From positions 37,468,201 through 37,532,200 of the forward strand of contig OY821771.1 of NCBI GenBank assembly GCA_963682175.1: a DNA stretch of 64,000 nucleotides. Reading direction: 5' to 3'. Below are positions 10,405-21,654 of the stretch, in pieces (position 1 is the first letter of the stretch; every line of letters begins with the position of its first letter). Both the position numbers and the translations under genes were made by a program. The notes beneath the pieces were generated by a model. It was not told the origin of the DNA, searched no databases, and saw only the letters and a program-made list of their open reading frames with translations. Source of the DNA: Triglochin maritima. Its lineage: Eukaryota; Streptophyta; Magnoliopsida; Alismatales; Juncaginaceae.

Positions 10405-11834
10405 TGTTGGTTTTTTGGCCTTAATCTATGTTTTGATGATTTAATTAACCTAATCTTAATTATGATCATGTAGAGTAGCACACACATTGCATTGCATATA
10501 TATTGCTTTGTGCTAACCTCTACAGGTGATCAAGACTCAAGGAAGAAAGGAAAACAAGTCAAGACATGTAATCAAACTCATTTGAAGACATGTATTTTGT
10601 ATTTCTTTGAGTCTTTAGGAACTTGTGTATTTTGAGCATACTTGAGATAAAATCAACTTAAACACACACAATGTTCCCTATAGAAGTCACACACAAAAAT
10701 TCACATTATTTGGACTTCCATAGATCACCCAAACTTAGACCGGAAAACACCAAACCCGAACTTTAGCTGTCTGAACCAAAACGGTCGACCACAATATGTC
10801 GTTCGGTCGACCGGATGATCAAGTAATCCAGTTTGTGTTTCCCTGTCCAGTTTCGGTCGACCGCACCATCTCTTTCGGTCGACCGTTCGAACTTAATTTT
10901 CCGACCGTTACTTTTGTCGTATATACCCAACGGTCGTATTCGTATTAAACCAAAAATACCCCAAATACATTTCTTGTATCGGTCGACCGTTTGTCCATCT
11001 CTTGACAAACCCGAATCTCTTGTTGAAAAACGGTCGACCGCTAGACCTGTTTCGGTCGACCGAATATCTATTTGTTTGTCAACCCCAAAGTGCCTGGTAC
11101 AAATCGGTCGACCGTTTCCCCTTAGGTGTTCGACCGATAACCTAAGTGTACCTAAGTCGTAGCGTTGGGCGGTCGACCGTTGCTTAACCGGTCGACCGAA
11201 CTTAGTGCAAAACTGCCTAACGGTCGACCGTTCGTCCCGATCCGGTCGACCGATTTTAGCCAGAATTGGGTCCTGCAGGTTCTGTTTTGTGTAATCACAC
11301 ATCAACTCTTACTCAATCAATCCCAACGGCTCTATTCTCTCTAATGCCTATATAAGGAGTTGTAAAACACATTTTAACACAACTCTCCCACTACAAACTT
11401 GTCCCAAACTTTAGAGAGAATCTCAAACACTCCAAACCTCAATTTCCACACTTTAGTGATCAATTCCTTAATCCTACTCAAGTGTGCTCAAGTTTAGAGA
11501 GTGTTGTTCCACTCAACCTTTGTTCAAGAAGCAAGGACTTCGGTGAAAACCCGAAGTGTTCCTCCCGGATTGTGAGAGAAGAAAGTCAAGCTCGCGAGGT
11601 TGTTCGCGGAGTTTGTTTTGTAAAAGGTGTTCTCTCCCGGCCCGGAACGGGGAGTGGTTAGTGAAGACGTAGGCGGAGCTCGCGGAGTCGAGCGGAGCTT
11701 ACAAGAGAGGACTAGGACCCGGGTGGGGTGCCGAACCTCTATAAAAACCGACGCGTCTTTGTGGTTTGCATTTTCGCTTTCATTACTTGCTTGCTTTGTT
11801 TAAAATTCCGCGGCGCATCTTGATTGCTTAAACA
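10405..11834 (+). mobile_element. LTR of family F1 (copy a), probable solo LTR
   Basis: It starts TGTTGGTTTTTTGG and ends near TTAAACA (TG...CA, about 1.43 kb). It aligns along its length with 42428-43872: same start, same CGGTCGACCG array, TATA box at about 11350 (ctatataagg), GC-rich block at 11565-11750 and attccgcggcgcatcttgatt end. No PBS, PPT or coding domains flank it, hence the solo-LTR reading. No matching 5-bp TSD was found (atata versus agtag), so the exact 3' end is uncertain by a few bases. Confidence 0.7.
10782..11252. promoter_or_regulatory. CGGTCGACCG palindrome array, F1 LTR copy a
   Basis: Sites start near 10782, 10804, 10854, 10876, 10980, 11031, 11053, 11105, 11127, 11170, 11189, 11221 and 11243; most are perfect. 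Pairs 10782/10804, 10854/10876, 11031/11053, 11105/11127 and 11221/11243 are 22 bp apart, and 11170/11189 is 19. The array ends about 100 bp upstream of the TATA box at 11350. Confidence 0.75.
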
Positions 11835-12424
11835 AGTAGGTGATTAGCGAAAAAGTGATTAGTGGACCCATAACCCACACGATCCTACATTATACATATA
11901 CCACATTCAGTTTTCTCCATGAAATACACGTTTTTTTGTTCTCTCTCAAAAATGAAAATCGCTCTCTAGCAATTTTTTGCATCTCCGAATTCCAACGTTC
12001 TCCAGCGGTCGATTCTTGCGAGGTTTTGATCTGCTTTCGTGACTTATCGACTCCGGTGTGTGTTTGCTCGACGAAGGAAACGTTCTATACTGAGGGTAAA
12101 CCATCTGACCCATCACACATCGACATGAATGCGATATTTTCTCTAAGCAAGTCGCAATTCAAAGGCTCAGATGGAAGGTCTTTCTGATCACTACTATTTT
12201 GTTGTTTGTTTATTTCCTAAACATGATTTTGTTTCTTGGCTTAATTTGGATATTGGTGTATATTTTATTCGACATGTGTAACAAAACAAAGAGATACTAT
12301 TTGAAACAAATTTCAAAGAATTCAAAATTTTGCCAAAATTAAATAAACATTATGTTCAGGTTTATCTGAGTCTTGTTAATCTAAAGTCTAGAGTACAAAT
12401 GTGATGTGATGATTACATCGAAAC
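11835..12424 (+). other. Possible orphan 5'-UTR/exon sequence after LTR
   Basis: 11860-12190 has the look of a transcribed leader (ctctctcaaaaatg, ctccgaattccaacgttctccag, possible donor gagGGTAAAC near 12092). The 115-codon frame 11840-12187 shows no recognised domain. It may be a host leader separated from its gene by the LTR. Low confidence. Confidence 0.2.
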
Positions 12425-12840
12425 AAATTGTCGAGACTCTAAGAGCAAAAATAATGGGGGTCATTCCGCGTGGGATGACCCCGACGACGAGGTCGTCAAT
12501 CATTAGCACTTTTTTAAAGCAATTTTTTTGTTTTTTTTAAATTAGTTTGAATCTTTTTTTAATTTTTTTGAAAATACATTTTCTAATTGTTTTGATTTTT
12601 TTAAATATTTTTCCAAGATTGACCCCGAAATGATGTGGAGAAAGATGAGTTGTAGTGGGTTGTGGTTAATAGGTGAATAATGTAGGAAAAAGAAGAAAAT
12701 GGGTTGGGGAGAGAAAGCCGACGTGGATGAGAAAGAAAACTGATGTGGAAGAGTGAGAAGAGAGAGAAAGCTCATGACCAGGTCGTGGAGGTTATAGTTA
12801 CGGATGGTCTGACTGACATCGTAAGTCGTTTGACTTTTGT
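12425..12840. other. Possible MITE-like insert
   Basis: The left part (gagcaaaaataatgggggtc, then gacgacgaggtcgtc) and the right part (gaccaggtcgtgg, gtcagtc-type ends) resemble ends of small non-autonomous DNA elements, but no clear TIR or TSD could be matched. Confidence 0.2.
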
Positions 12841-13735
12841 CTCGAGTTCTTGACAACGACATCTTTGATCGCTATTTTTCTCATTTAGATAAATCAGTAG
12901 TCGGGGGAATTTCATGGATACCACTTCAAACAAATTTCAATATCATCTCAAATAAAGAATCTCATAAATATATCTATCGATTTCGAATATCATTCCACCG
13001 GTACCATACTATCAACTTTTCAACATTAAATTGTGCTAACTTAACATTTAAGAGTTGAATTCCAAGTTTACTTTTGTTTTATCTTATAATTCTCATATAT
13101 ATATTATAGATTTAGAAAACTAAGAAAAGAATTCCAAGTCTACTGGTTTGAGTGCTTACCTAAAATTCAAAGTTGGGTCCATTGTTCATTTTGTTTTCTC
13201 ACAATTCATTTCTCAAAGTTGGGTACTTAGATTTGAAAATTATAAGGAAAAAAGGATAAACATGTAATTTTAAGTATTAAGATTAATTTAGCTCAAGTTT
13301 ATATTGAAAGGGATGAGAAAAAGTGTGGGCGAAAGAAACTACCAACCGGAAGTTACAGACGATCATCTCTTTATGGATATTCGTAATATTTATGCAATTA
13401 AGGATACTCATGAAATTCTCCCATTTTTGTAAATTGTAATCCTTTTAGTTTTTGATTTTTTGATAGTAAATTACATATAACCCTTCTAAATTATGGACCA
13501 AAATCAGTTAATCATCATTAACTTTTAAAGTTAACACTTAATCCTCTGAATTTTGGACGGTAACATTTTACCTTCTTGAACTTTTTTAATGGTTGGAACC
13601 AAATCAGTTAGGGTGCAATGGAGCTGTGAGGACATGACAATCATGAATCATGATGACAGGGTGAATTTTTGTGGGGCTTTTGCTACAATACACCTCTTAA
13701 ATTGTCTACTACTCTCAACTCTTTAACTTTCACTC
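12841..13735. other. AT-rich intergenic DNA
   Basis: No coding or repeat feature is recognised. Confidence 0.4.
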
Positions 13736-13862
13736 ACTCACTCTCTCTCTTTCTCTCTCTCTCTCTCCTTTCTCCCTCTCCACTCTTTCACTCCCACTCC
13801 CTCTCATCCCTCTTTGTCTATCTCTCTTAAATTTCTCTTTCTCTTGAATCTTTTTTTCTCTC
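13736..13862 (+). repeat. CT-rich microsatellite block
   Basis: Runs of ctctct and tttctctc dominate. It directly precedes the tctggac minisatellite. Confidence 0.8.
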
Positions 13863-13864
13863 TT

Positions 13865-14158
13865 TGGACAATCTGGATAGAAGTCTGAACGAAGTGTGGA
13901 CAAATCTGGACAGAAGTCTGGAAAAGTCTGAACAAATTTGGACAGAAGTCTGGACAAATTTGGATAGAAGTCTGGACGAGATCTGGACGAATCGGGACGG
14001 AGTTTCTGGAGGAATCTGGAAGGAGTTTCTAGAGAAATCTGGATGGAGTTTCTGGACCAATATGGATGAGATTTGGACAAATCTGGACAAAAGTCTGGAT
14101 GAAATTTATGGACGAAGTTTCTGGATGAATCTGGACGAAGTGTCTGAACAAGGGAGAG
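13865..14158 (+). repeat. Short-period minisatellite based on tctggacagaag
   Basis: More than fifteen variants of (a/g)tctggac(a/g)aa/gaag occur with a base period of about 12 bp and higher-order variation. The long frame 13864-14166 (repeated WTNLDRSLDE-like units) and the opposite-strand frames follow from the repeat and are not supported as genes. Confidence 0.8.
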
Positions 14159-14696
14159 AAAGATAATTTGTCAAGACTTCGTCCACACTTAGCCATAATA
14201 TTTGTCAGTTGTTACAACATAATAATGTCACTTAGCCACAAGAATAATCTCTATAATATGAAATGAAAATTCTCTAAGATAATATAACATAAGTAAAACA
14301 AGATAAGGCTATGTATTTTCTTAAAATTGTATCTTCATTAGATCAAATAGTTTGCAACAACACATTTCAAACTACTACCAAAAAACACATTTTAATAGTA
14401 AATATATGGTGTTATCAATTCATCCGTGCAAAGATATCATCCAACTGCATATGGCATTCCATTCGTTCGACCAACACATATCCAAGTGCATAATTACATT
14501 ACAATACAAAATAACTTTTAGAAGAGTACTTGCTTTGATTTGTCTTAACTTCCGAAAAAACTCATGTCAGTGAGTTCTCAGTGAGTTCACTCTATTTGAT
14601 TTGAATGGTTGCTTTGGCTTGCCTTTATCTATAAAAAAAAGGGTATAAGGAGGCAAAAAATTATACATGTATAGTGTGGAAGAATAATAAGCTACC
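14159..14696. other. AT-rich intergenic DNA
   Basis: Nothing recognised apart from proximity to the FAR1-related relic on the minus strand. Confidence 0.4.
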
Positions 14697-15152
14697 TTAT
14701 TCAGAGGACAAGTGGTCATGTAATGTCCTTTCTCTCCACAATGACTGCATGTTCTTTTCTTCAAACCTTCTTGAGATGTTGCTATTTCAACACTTGACTT
14801 TAGTCTATGTGATTTCCTAGGTCTGCCTTTACTTTTCACACGGCTTGGATCCTTTATGACAAATTCAGGTGGTGGAGTTGTTGATACTTTTGTTGGGACG
14901 TCGCTACAATCAGAACTCTTCAATTCGTAAACCATTGAGCATTTTGAATGTCTCCTCTAACAAAGGCATTGCAATCTCATAATGCTTCAAACTTGATATT
15001 TCTAGCTCTGCCACTTTCAAAGCTGAAGACCGCAAATTCCATATCATCGAAGTTAAGGAACTTGTATCTACAAGTTTATATATTTTGTATGTTTGCGGTG
15101 CTATGCCCCCATGGAAAGCGAGAGGAGTGATGAAGACAAATGTTGATGACAT
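14697..15152 (-). pseudogene. FAR1-related / MULE-type protein, C-terminal relic
   Basis: On the minus strand, 14935-14697 encodes a basic segment (VKSKGRPRKSHRLKS) followed by a CCHC zinc knuckle, CSHCGEKGHYMTTC. This order is characteristic of the C-terminal tail of FAR1-RELATED SEQUENCE proteins and their MULE relatives. A donor-like GTAGCT follows ...CPLNK. Upstream, 15152-14935 holds a Leu/Glu-rich helical frame (ALKVAELEISSLKHYEIA) that joins only with a frameshift near 14935. The DNA-binding and transposase-like core domains are absent, so this is read as a truncated, inactive copy. Confidence 0.5.
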
Positions 15153-15621
15153 TATGTCCCTCCTTTATCGGAATTATACTAAGATTATTTAGGATAAACG
15201 AATCACACTCCAGGCAGTTTAATTTAATTAACTAATGACCTTGGTAGCCATATGTGTATGACTTGCATGCAGAAAATATGGCATCAACCTGGAGGTGTAA
15301 TATTTGCTTACCAATTGACTTCAAAGCACATGGGGGCCTCCAATGTTTCAGGAATTGAATAGAAAACGTGGTTTCTTGTTGATATCTATTTACACTGGTT
15401 TTATCGTGGTTCAACCTCTTCTGTGTAATTCGATCTCACTTCACCTTACCGAAGCCAACCGTCTATGAGAAATGAATATATGTTTATTACTGGTGGTGTG
15501 GTCGTTTGTGTTGTCTGGAATGTTACTGTCGAATAAGTGCGGTTTGTGTTGTCTGGAATGTTAGACCAGTAGTTGACAAAAAATTAAACTGATATATTCC
15601 AACAAACAAACACATCATAAC
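15153..15621. other. Intergenic; direct repeat gtttgtgttgtctggaatgtta
   Basis: The phrase gtgttgtctggaatgtta occurs at about 15511 and 15548. Otherwise nothing is recognised. Confidence 0.35.
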
Positions 15622-16412
15622 CGTTAGGAATTAAAACCAATCGTAGCGGAATCGAAATAGCAAATCCAATTGGCTAATAATTGAGATCAAATGCAAATTC
15701 AAACCACACAAAACATGCAAGATTTAACGTGGAAAACCCAATGCGGGAAAAACTACGGACGACACAACTCCAAATCCACTATAGAGAAACGTATTACAAA
15801 GAGAGGCTTACAGGAGACGCGAACAAACCGACGAAGACACCCTGCTTAAATTCTCCCAACGAATCAACAAGAATGCTCTCTCTCTCTCTCTCTTTTCTCT
15901 CAAGAATGCAAAGTAGACAATAAGAATTAACCTTTTTAAAAGGGGGACAAAATTGTCTTTATATAGTAGGCCTAAACAAGTATTAATTGCACCAAATTGC
16001 GTGGAGAAATATGCAAAACGTGGGCAGAACTGGGTCCAAACGGTCGACCGAACGGGTGCTTCGGTCGACCGATCCTTTAACCGTATCGCAAACCAGCTTT
16101 TACCGGTCGACCGCAACTAAAGTACTGGTCGACCGAAAAACGACAGTAACTTTTCTTTATTGCGTGAGTGCATACTCGGTCGACCGAATCACTTAAGTTC
16201 CGGTCGACCGAAAATCAACATACACTTTTCTCCCAGCTCCTCGTATGTGCCCGGTCGACCGAATCCTAGATTCCGGTCGACCGAAAATGGACAGACACTT
16301 TTGCTGGACAATTCAACACACACTCGGTCGACCGAACATCTCCTTCCGGTCGACCGATCGTATGTTTTTCTACATGAATACTTTAAACACATATTCAAGG
16401 TAAGCAACAACA
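15622..16412 (-). mobile_element. LTR of Copia element (family F3, copy a), minus strand
   Basis: Read on the minus strand, the LTR begins TGTTGTTGCTTACC right after a Copia-type polypurine tract and runs through the palindrome array, a TATA box (ctatataaag, fwd about 15957-15967) and a GA-rich leader to ttccgctacgattgg and a terminus near fwd 15622 (approximate). It aligns with the solo LTR at 41241-41968 in layout and length. It is the 3' LTR of the element whose RNase H lies at 16495-17112. Confidence 0.65.
16041..16356. promoter_or_regulatory. Five-pair CGGTCGACCG array, F3 LTR copy a
   Basis: Pairs start at 16041/16062, 16104/16126, 16177/16201, 16252/16274 and 16325/16347, giving within-pair spacing of 21-24 bp. 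Pair-to-pair spacing is 63, 73, 75 and 73 bp, so a unit of about 74 bp has been tandemly duplicated. Nine of ten sites are perfect CGGTCGACCG; 16126 is TGGTCGACCG. Confidence 0.8.
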
Positions 16413-16424
16413 ATCTCCACCTTT
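16413..16424 (-). other. Copia polypurine tract
   Basis: The minus strand reads AAGGTGGAGAT immediately before the LTR start TGTTG, the standard plant Copia PPT. It sets the LTR boundary at 16412. Confidence 0.75.
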
Positions 16425-16494
16425 ACCTTGAATAGCCCCCAGAAATCTTTGAAGGAACACTTCCTTCCTCATTGTGTCGTCGTCTTAGCTCCAC

Positions 16495-17112
16495 CTACTC
16501 GGAACCCAAACCAACCAAGTTCACGCATACCATGAACTTAGTTGAAATAACTAGCTTCGTTAACATATCAGCCGGATCATCTTCAATGCCCACCTTCTTC
16601 ACCACCACACTTCCTTCAGCAACAATTTCCCGAATGAAGTGATAAGGGACGTCGATATGCTTTGTCCTCTCGTGATACATCTGATCCTTCGTCAGATGAA
16701 TGACACTCTGACTATCACAATAAACAACCACTGTATTCTGACATGGACTAAGCTCTCCAAATAAACCTTTCAGCCAAAGAGCTTCCTTTATACCCTCGGT
16801 CGCTGCCATATACTCTGCCTCCGTTGTAGACAAAGCAATAGTGTGTTGCAACGTCGCTTTCCAGCTAATAGTCGTGCTCCCAACAGTGAACACATAACCA
16901 GTCATAGATCTTCGTCTATTGCGGTCTCCCGCGTAATCGGCACCAACAAATCCCATTAACGAATACGAAGATCGACCAAATTTCAGAGATAGCTTAGTTG
17001 TACCTTTTAGATACCGGAGAATCCACTTCACAGCTGACCAATGCTCTTTTCCTGGATTCGACATATAGCGGCTCACAACACTGACCGCCTGAGCTATATC
17101 TAGACGAGAGCT
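16495..17112 (-). pseudogene. Copia pol, C-terminal RNase H fragment
   Basis: A minus-strand frame of about 206 codons carries the Ty1/Copia RT tail and RNase H: DIAQAVSVVSRYMSNP, HWSAVKWILRYLKGT, GADYAGDRNRRRSMTGYVF, IALSTTEAEYMA, VYCDSQSVIHL and the C-terminal EDDPADMLTK. It is continuous but begins abruptly at 17112: the preceding RT, integrase, protease and gag are missing and the frame runs directly into the LTR remnant of gypsy element G1. The distance to the PPT (16424) is normal for a Copia 3' end. The element is therefore truncated at its 5' side and cannot be autonomous. Confidence 0.9.
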
Positions 17113-17309
17113 CAATTGGGTCGTGTATTGTTTGTTGACGAAAATCTAGGGTTTTGAATTGGAGCCGACGAGAGCTCGAATCTTGAATCCTCTTCTCCAT
17201 CACCATCCTTAGGGTTAGGCGTCCCTTCCCCAAGTTACCACGGCATATTATACTCGTCGTAGGGCTCGCTCGATCCCTGCTGTCGTTGGTGGAGATCCGG
17301 TGGGTAACA
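17113..17309 (+). repeat. G1 5' LTR remnant (3' ~197 bp only)
   Basis: It is nearly identical to 24673-24868 of the 3' LTR (both read ggtcgtgtattgtttgttg and end gatccggtgggtaaca). The first about 390 bp, including the promoter, are absent, so the element cannot be transcribed from its own 5' LTR. Confidence 0.85.
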
Positions 17310-17312
17310 TTT

Positions 17313-17325
17313 TGGTATCAGAGCC
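17313..17325 (+). other. G1 primer binding site (initiator-Met tRNA)
   Basis: TGGTATCAGAGCC lies 3 bp after the LTR end ACA at 17309, the standard plant PBS complementary to the 3' end of initiator tRNA-Met. Confidence 0.9.
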
Positions 17326-17338
17326 ACAACCGACACGG

Positions 17339-18265
17339 ATGACTGAAGAGGAAGATAACTATGATCTGTTCCGGAACCTCTTGAAGGAGGAGTTGGCTGT
17401 GATTAACCACAAGATCAACAAGATGGAAGAAGGCCATAGATCGAGGTCTCCCGGGGATGGTGATCACTGGATCGACCGTCCTCCCCCGCCTGATTCCATG
17501 TCCTTCCTGGTTAAACCATTCCTCCTCCAGTTTCCTATGTGCTCCGGAGCAGAAGAACCCCAAGATTGGGTGTTCAAGGCAGAAGAGTATTTTGCCGTCC
17601 ACCGTACGTCGGAGAACCAAAAGGTTAGGCTTGCATGATTCTACTTTGAAGGAAAGGCTTTAAAATGGTTTAGGTGGACGCATCAAAATGCCAAGGTGAT
17701 GGAGTGGAAGCAACTAGTTGAAGCACTTGACGAGAGGTTTGGCTTGCAAGGGGAGGATCCACTGGACTTGTTGAAACACTTAGGTCAAAACGGCTATTTG
17801 GAAGATTACATGTGTCGATTCAATGATCTAGGTAATAGAATTGATGATCTCCCAGAAAAGCATCTGCTAAGCCACTTTGTGAGAGGATTAAAGGCACACT
17901 TGGAAATGAAGGTTAGGGTTGTAGAGCCTAAGTCTATTAAAGAGGCAGTGAGGATTGCTACGCTCTTTGAGAGGGAGAGTCAGTTAATAACCCGAAGGAG
18001 TAGGTTCCCTTCTCATCCTACGACACCCCTCAGGGCAAAACTACCTCCACCACCCAAGCATCCAAGGGTGGTATCCTTCACTCCTACTGAACTTGAGAAA
18101 TAGAGGGCGGGGAGGAGGGATAAAGGACTTTACTATAACTGTGATGAAAGGTGGTCAAGAACACACGTTTGTGACCCTAACAAGGCCTTTCTCATTAGGC
18201 TAGACTGCGATGAAGAGAGGGAGGAAGAGGAAGAAGTTCCTGAAGTGGAAGAAGAAGGAGGAGAG
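17339..18265 (+). pseudogene. G1 gag relic
   Basis: The frame from ATG 17339 contains the chromovirus gag core (QFPMCSGAEEPQDWVFKAEE, then KALKWFRW, LVEALDERFGLQGEDPLDLL, HFVRGLKAHLEMKVR). A TGA at about 17636 replaces the Gly of the LAGFYLEG-type motif seen in G2, and a TAG at about 18101 ends the next segment. The zinc knuckle reads YYNCDERWSRTHVC: the first Cys is Tyr, so the CCHC box is damaged. Confidence 0.85.
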
Positions 18266-18270
18266 GCCCC

Positions 18271-19442
18271 TTGGACCCAGAAATTTCTATACAAGCCATT
18301 AACGGAGCTAAGAGGGACTCTACCATGGTGGTTACAAGACAATTTGGGGGAAAAAGAATTTGTTTCCTCATGGACACTAGTAGTACTCACTGCTCCTTGG
18401 ATCCCAGAGTGGTGTGCTCCCTCAACCTTACTTGTGAGCCTTCAAAAGCCAGGACAGTGGCAGTGGCAAATAGGGAGAGAATGAAGTGTGAGGGGTTCTG
18501 TGCGTCAATTCCCTTAGTAATTCAGAAGCTAACGCTAACATGGGATTTCCATGTAATGACTCTTGGGGGATGTGATGCAGTGATTGAGGTGGACCTGTTA
18601 AGGCAATTTGGAACTATTAGCTGGAACTTCACATTACTCATCGTGGAGTTCCAGTTTCAGAGCCAAAGATGGTTGTTAAAAGGCAGTGTCATTCCTTCCA
18701 TGTCCATGCTAGGCCCACAAGAAGTGGAGAAACACCTCAGGCAAGCAAAGCAAGTTTACCTCCTCCAATCCACCTCAGTAGGAGGAACTTTAGCTGAAGT
18801 ACAGGAGATTGACAGGGAGATAAAAACACTCCCCACCACAAAGCTCAGGAACTTGCTGCAAGAACATCTCAACTTGTTTACCATTCCAACACAACTACCC
18901 CCTGTCAGGAGCTGTGACCATGCAATACCCTTGAAAGAAGGTACTTCACTTGTGTCTCTAGCTCCTTATAGTATTATCCCTATCAAAAATCAGCTATTGA
19001 GGAGATAATCAAAGAAGCTCTGAGTAATGGGTTTATTAGGCCTGGTAATAGTCCTTATTCCTCCCCTATCCTTCTGGTGAGAAAACATGATGGATCATGG
19101 AGGATGTGTGTTGATTATAGAGTGTTAAATCAAGCCTCAATAAAGAAGAAATACCATATTCCTGTAGTGGATGACTTGCTAGATGAATTGCATGGGTTTA
19201 GGGTGTTCACCAAGCTGGATTTAAGGGCTAGGTATCACCAAATCAGGATGAGGGAGAGTGACATATGCAAAACTGCATCTAAAACTCATGATGGTCATTA
19301 TGAGTTTGTTGTTACGCATTTTTGCTTCAGTAATGCCCCCTCTATTTTCCAAAATCTCATGAATGATATTTTTAGGCATCACCTAAGGCATTTTGTTTTA
19401 GTCTTCTTTGATAATATACTCATCTATAACCCCAACTTGTAG
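18271..19442 (+). pseudogene. G1 protease and 5' half of reverse transcriptase
   Basis: Protease region: KRICFLMDTSSTHCSLDPRV carries the retroviral-type aspartate in DTS (G2 has DTGSTH). It is followed by WDFHVMTLGGCDAVIEVD. After a frame break near 19008 comes [38 protein letters not shown] and VFFDNILIY. The catalytic pair is FDN here versus FDD in G2, so an active-site Asp is lost. The RT is interrupted at 19443 by the F2 solo LTR. Confidence 0.85.
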
Positions 19443-19443
19443 C

Positions 19444-21475
19444 TGAAGGGAATGTGTTCTAAAAGTTTTACTTTTAAATGTCAATTATTATGAATTGAAT
19501 GAGAAATCATTTTGTTCCTTGTTTATGTTATTCGTCTTTTAGAAGTGTTAAGGAAGAGGCTCTTGGTCCTTAACCGTAGAGCTCTAAAAGATATTGGTTT
19601 ACATAAAACAAAAGATATTCGCAATCATGGTAATTAACATGGAACATTAATTACCGAGTTAAGATTGTCGTGTTGGTCATAGATCATTGTAGCTCTACAA
19701 GTGAGTGACAACACGGGTATGCAAAAGAGGAAAATATTACTTTTGTATACTGAATAGACCTAATAAGTAAAATATTATAGAAATGTGTTTCTGTGTCATT
19801 AATATTTTACTGTGTCTTTGGTCCTTTGATATGAGACTTATATCTAATCACTTAAGGAATACTTAATTAGATCAGTGTCTTGAACTATCGATCAGTGTAG
19901 TGTAAAGGCATTGGTTGGTTAAGTATAACTTTCGTTGGAGAAGATAGTTAGTCAAAAGATTATCATTGCCCTTCTTAATTGAGTGATGATATTAGTGGGC
20001 CCCTTGATAAAGCAAAGTTATAATGTGCACAATGTGATTTGAGTTAAGTCACATATTTATAACTAGCTTAAAGAGATCAAGAAATGAATACTAATACAAA
20101 GATGACACAATACTACTTTGTGTGTATTCTTAATATCATGAGGCAAGGGACGGACACAAGTGGTGCACTCCATCACTAAGTGGATCGGGTTTTGGTTCGA
20201 GTGGAATTAAGACATCTAACTAATTGGGAGCTATAATGTGTAGCTAGATACTGCTTATAGCTAGTGATATTAAGCTCTTAATATCACTGCCAACTTAGCT
20301 TAGATCCTCACATAGGTCACACCACAAAACTGGGAAACAAGAAATGGGGATTTTGAGTTCATGAGATATGTCGGGTTTCATGTGAAAATATGACACATGG
20401 GGTGAACAAGCAAAATAAAAATTATGTTGTGATTAATAACATAATTAGAATCTAAATTGAATTCATATGTGATGTTAATATTATGGGGTGTAATGTATTA
20501 TCATTACATAGGATAATATGTTACATAAGTTGTGAATTTATTACTAATCCCGAAATGTCAAATTTTGTAGGGGTTAAACCAAAATTTGACAAGTCTGCAG
20601 CACAGTGCACCAACGGTCGACCGCAATATTGCACGGTCGACCGGATGTGTGCACATCGTAACAGGGATTTCGTCTGTTCGTTTTCGGTCGACCGAATTTA
20701 TCGGTCGGTCGACCGAACATTGTGATGAAATATTTTAATGTTGCGAACGGTCGACCGAGTGTCTAAACGGTCGACCGAAACCAGGTCTAAACGGTCGACC
20801 GGACCTCGCAAACGGTCGACCGGTCAGACGGTTTTATGCAGAATTAATTTAAGAATTAATTAGATCATGCATGGAATTGGTCCATAATTGATTTAATTCG
20901 TGGCTAAGATTATTTATTAATAAATAATGGATGGTTAGATGGAATTTTGCATGGAATCATGGGCAAGAGGTTGCACATGAATAAGTAATTTGGAGAGAAT
21001 CTATAAATAGAAGGTTATCTCATTACCTCCTTAATTTAATTCATTATTTTTCTTATGCAAAATCTCTCTCCATAATTCTCCACGAAATTACAGTAATTCT
21101 TAAGTTTAGTTTTAGTTCTTCAGAGGTCATCTTCTAAAGGGAACTAAAAAGGGGTTAGTAATTGGATTCTAAACCCTATTAGAGATCGAGAGGCTATCTC
21201 GTCTCTCTCCAATCTTCTTTAGAGTTTGGTGAAATCTCGGAGGCATCCGGCGCAGCAACAAGCATCCTCAACGTCTCCGAATCTTCAAGAAGTTTTAAAG
21301 AACTTCTAGGTATGAATTTCGGAGCCCCATGTTTGTTTTAATAAAAGTTTTAAAACTAGTTATTGAAACAAACCGATGCATGCATGAAATAAATTATGGA
21401 AAATTAAAAATTGATCCTTATTATACATAAAAAAATTCGAAAATATATATGTATAATTAAACATGAAATCCTACA
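19444..21475 (+). mobile_element. Solo LTR, family F2 (copy a), TSD GTAGC
   Basis: It begins TGAAGGGAATGTGTTC and ends AAATCCTACA, 2032 bp with TG...CA ends. The pentamer GTAGC flanks it exactly at 19439-19443 and 21476-21480. It lies inside the RT of G1, whose sequence resumes after it. No internal domain is present, so it is a solo LTR formed by LTR-LTR recombination after insertion. The TATA box ctataaatag lies at about 21001, about 180 bp downstream of the palindrome array. It is related to 44653-46430. Confidence 0.92.
20614..20822. promoter_or_regulatory. Four-pair CGGTCGACCG array, F2 LTR copy a
   Basis: Eight perfect sites start at 20614/20634, 20685/20706, 20748/20768 and 20792/20813, all pairs 20-21 bp apart. 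This is the best preserved array in the window. Confidence 0.85.
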
Positions 21476-21654
21476 GTAGCACCATTTTGAGCACTTGAAA
21501 TAGGTGTTCCAAATCCTGAATCAGAGCCACATATACCTCAAATTCTCCAAGTGTTGAGTTTGCAACACCTCAGGTGGAGTATTTAGGGCATGTAATTCAG
21601 GAGGGGCAAGTTGCCATGGATCAGAAGAAGATAGAAAGTATGGTGAAGTGACTT

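Noticed and set aside
10763..11305. 180-aa minus-strand frame in the F1 LTR with repeated VDR residues
   Set aside because: VDR/STE-type repeats are translations of CGGTCGACCG; the frame lies in the U3 of an LTR.
13864..14166. 100-aa frame with WTNLDRSLDE-like repeats
   Set aside because: Directly generated by a ~12-bp minisatellite; open in several frames on both strands.
16041..16356. Regularly spaced palindromes considered as a CRISPR-like array
   Set aside because: The genome is plant nuclear, the repeats are 10 bp and lie inside an LTR; spacing reflects paired sites, not spacers.
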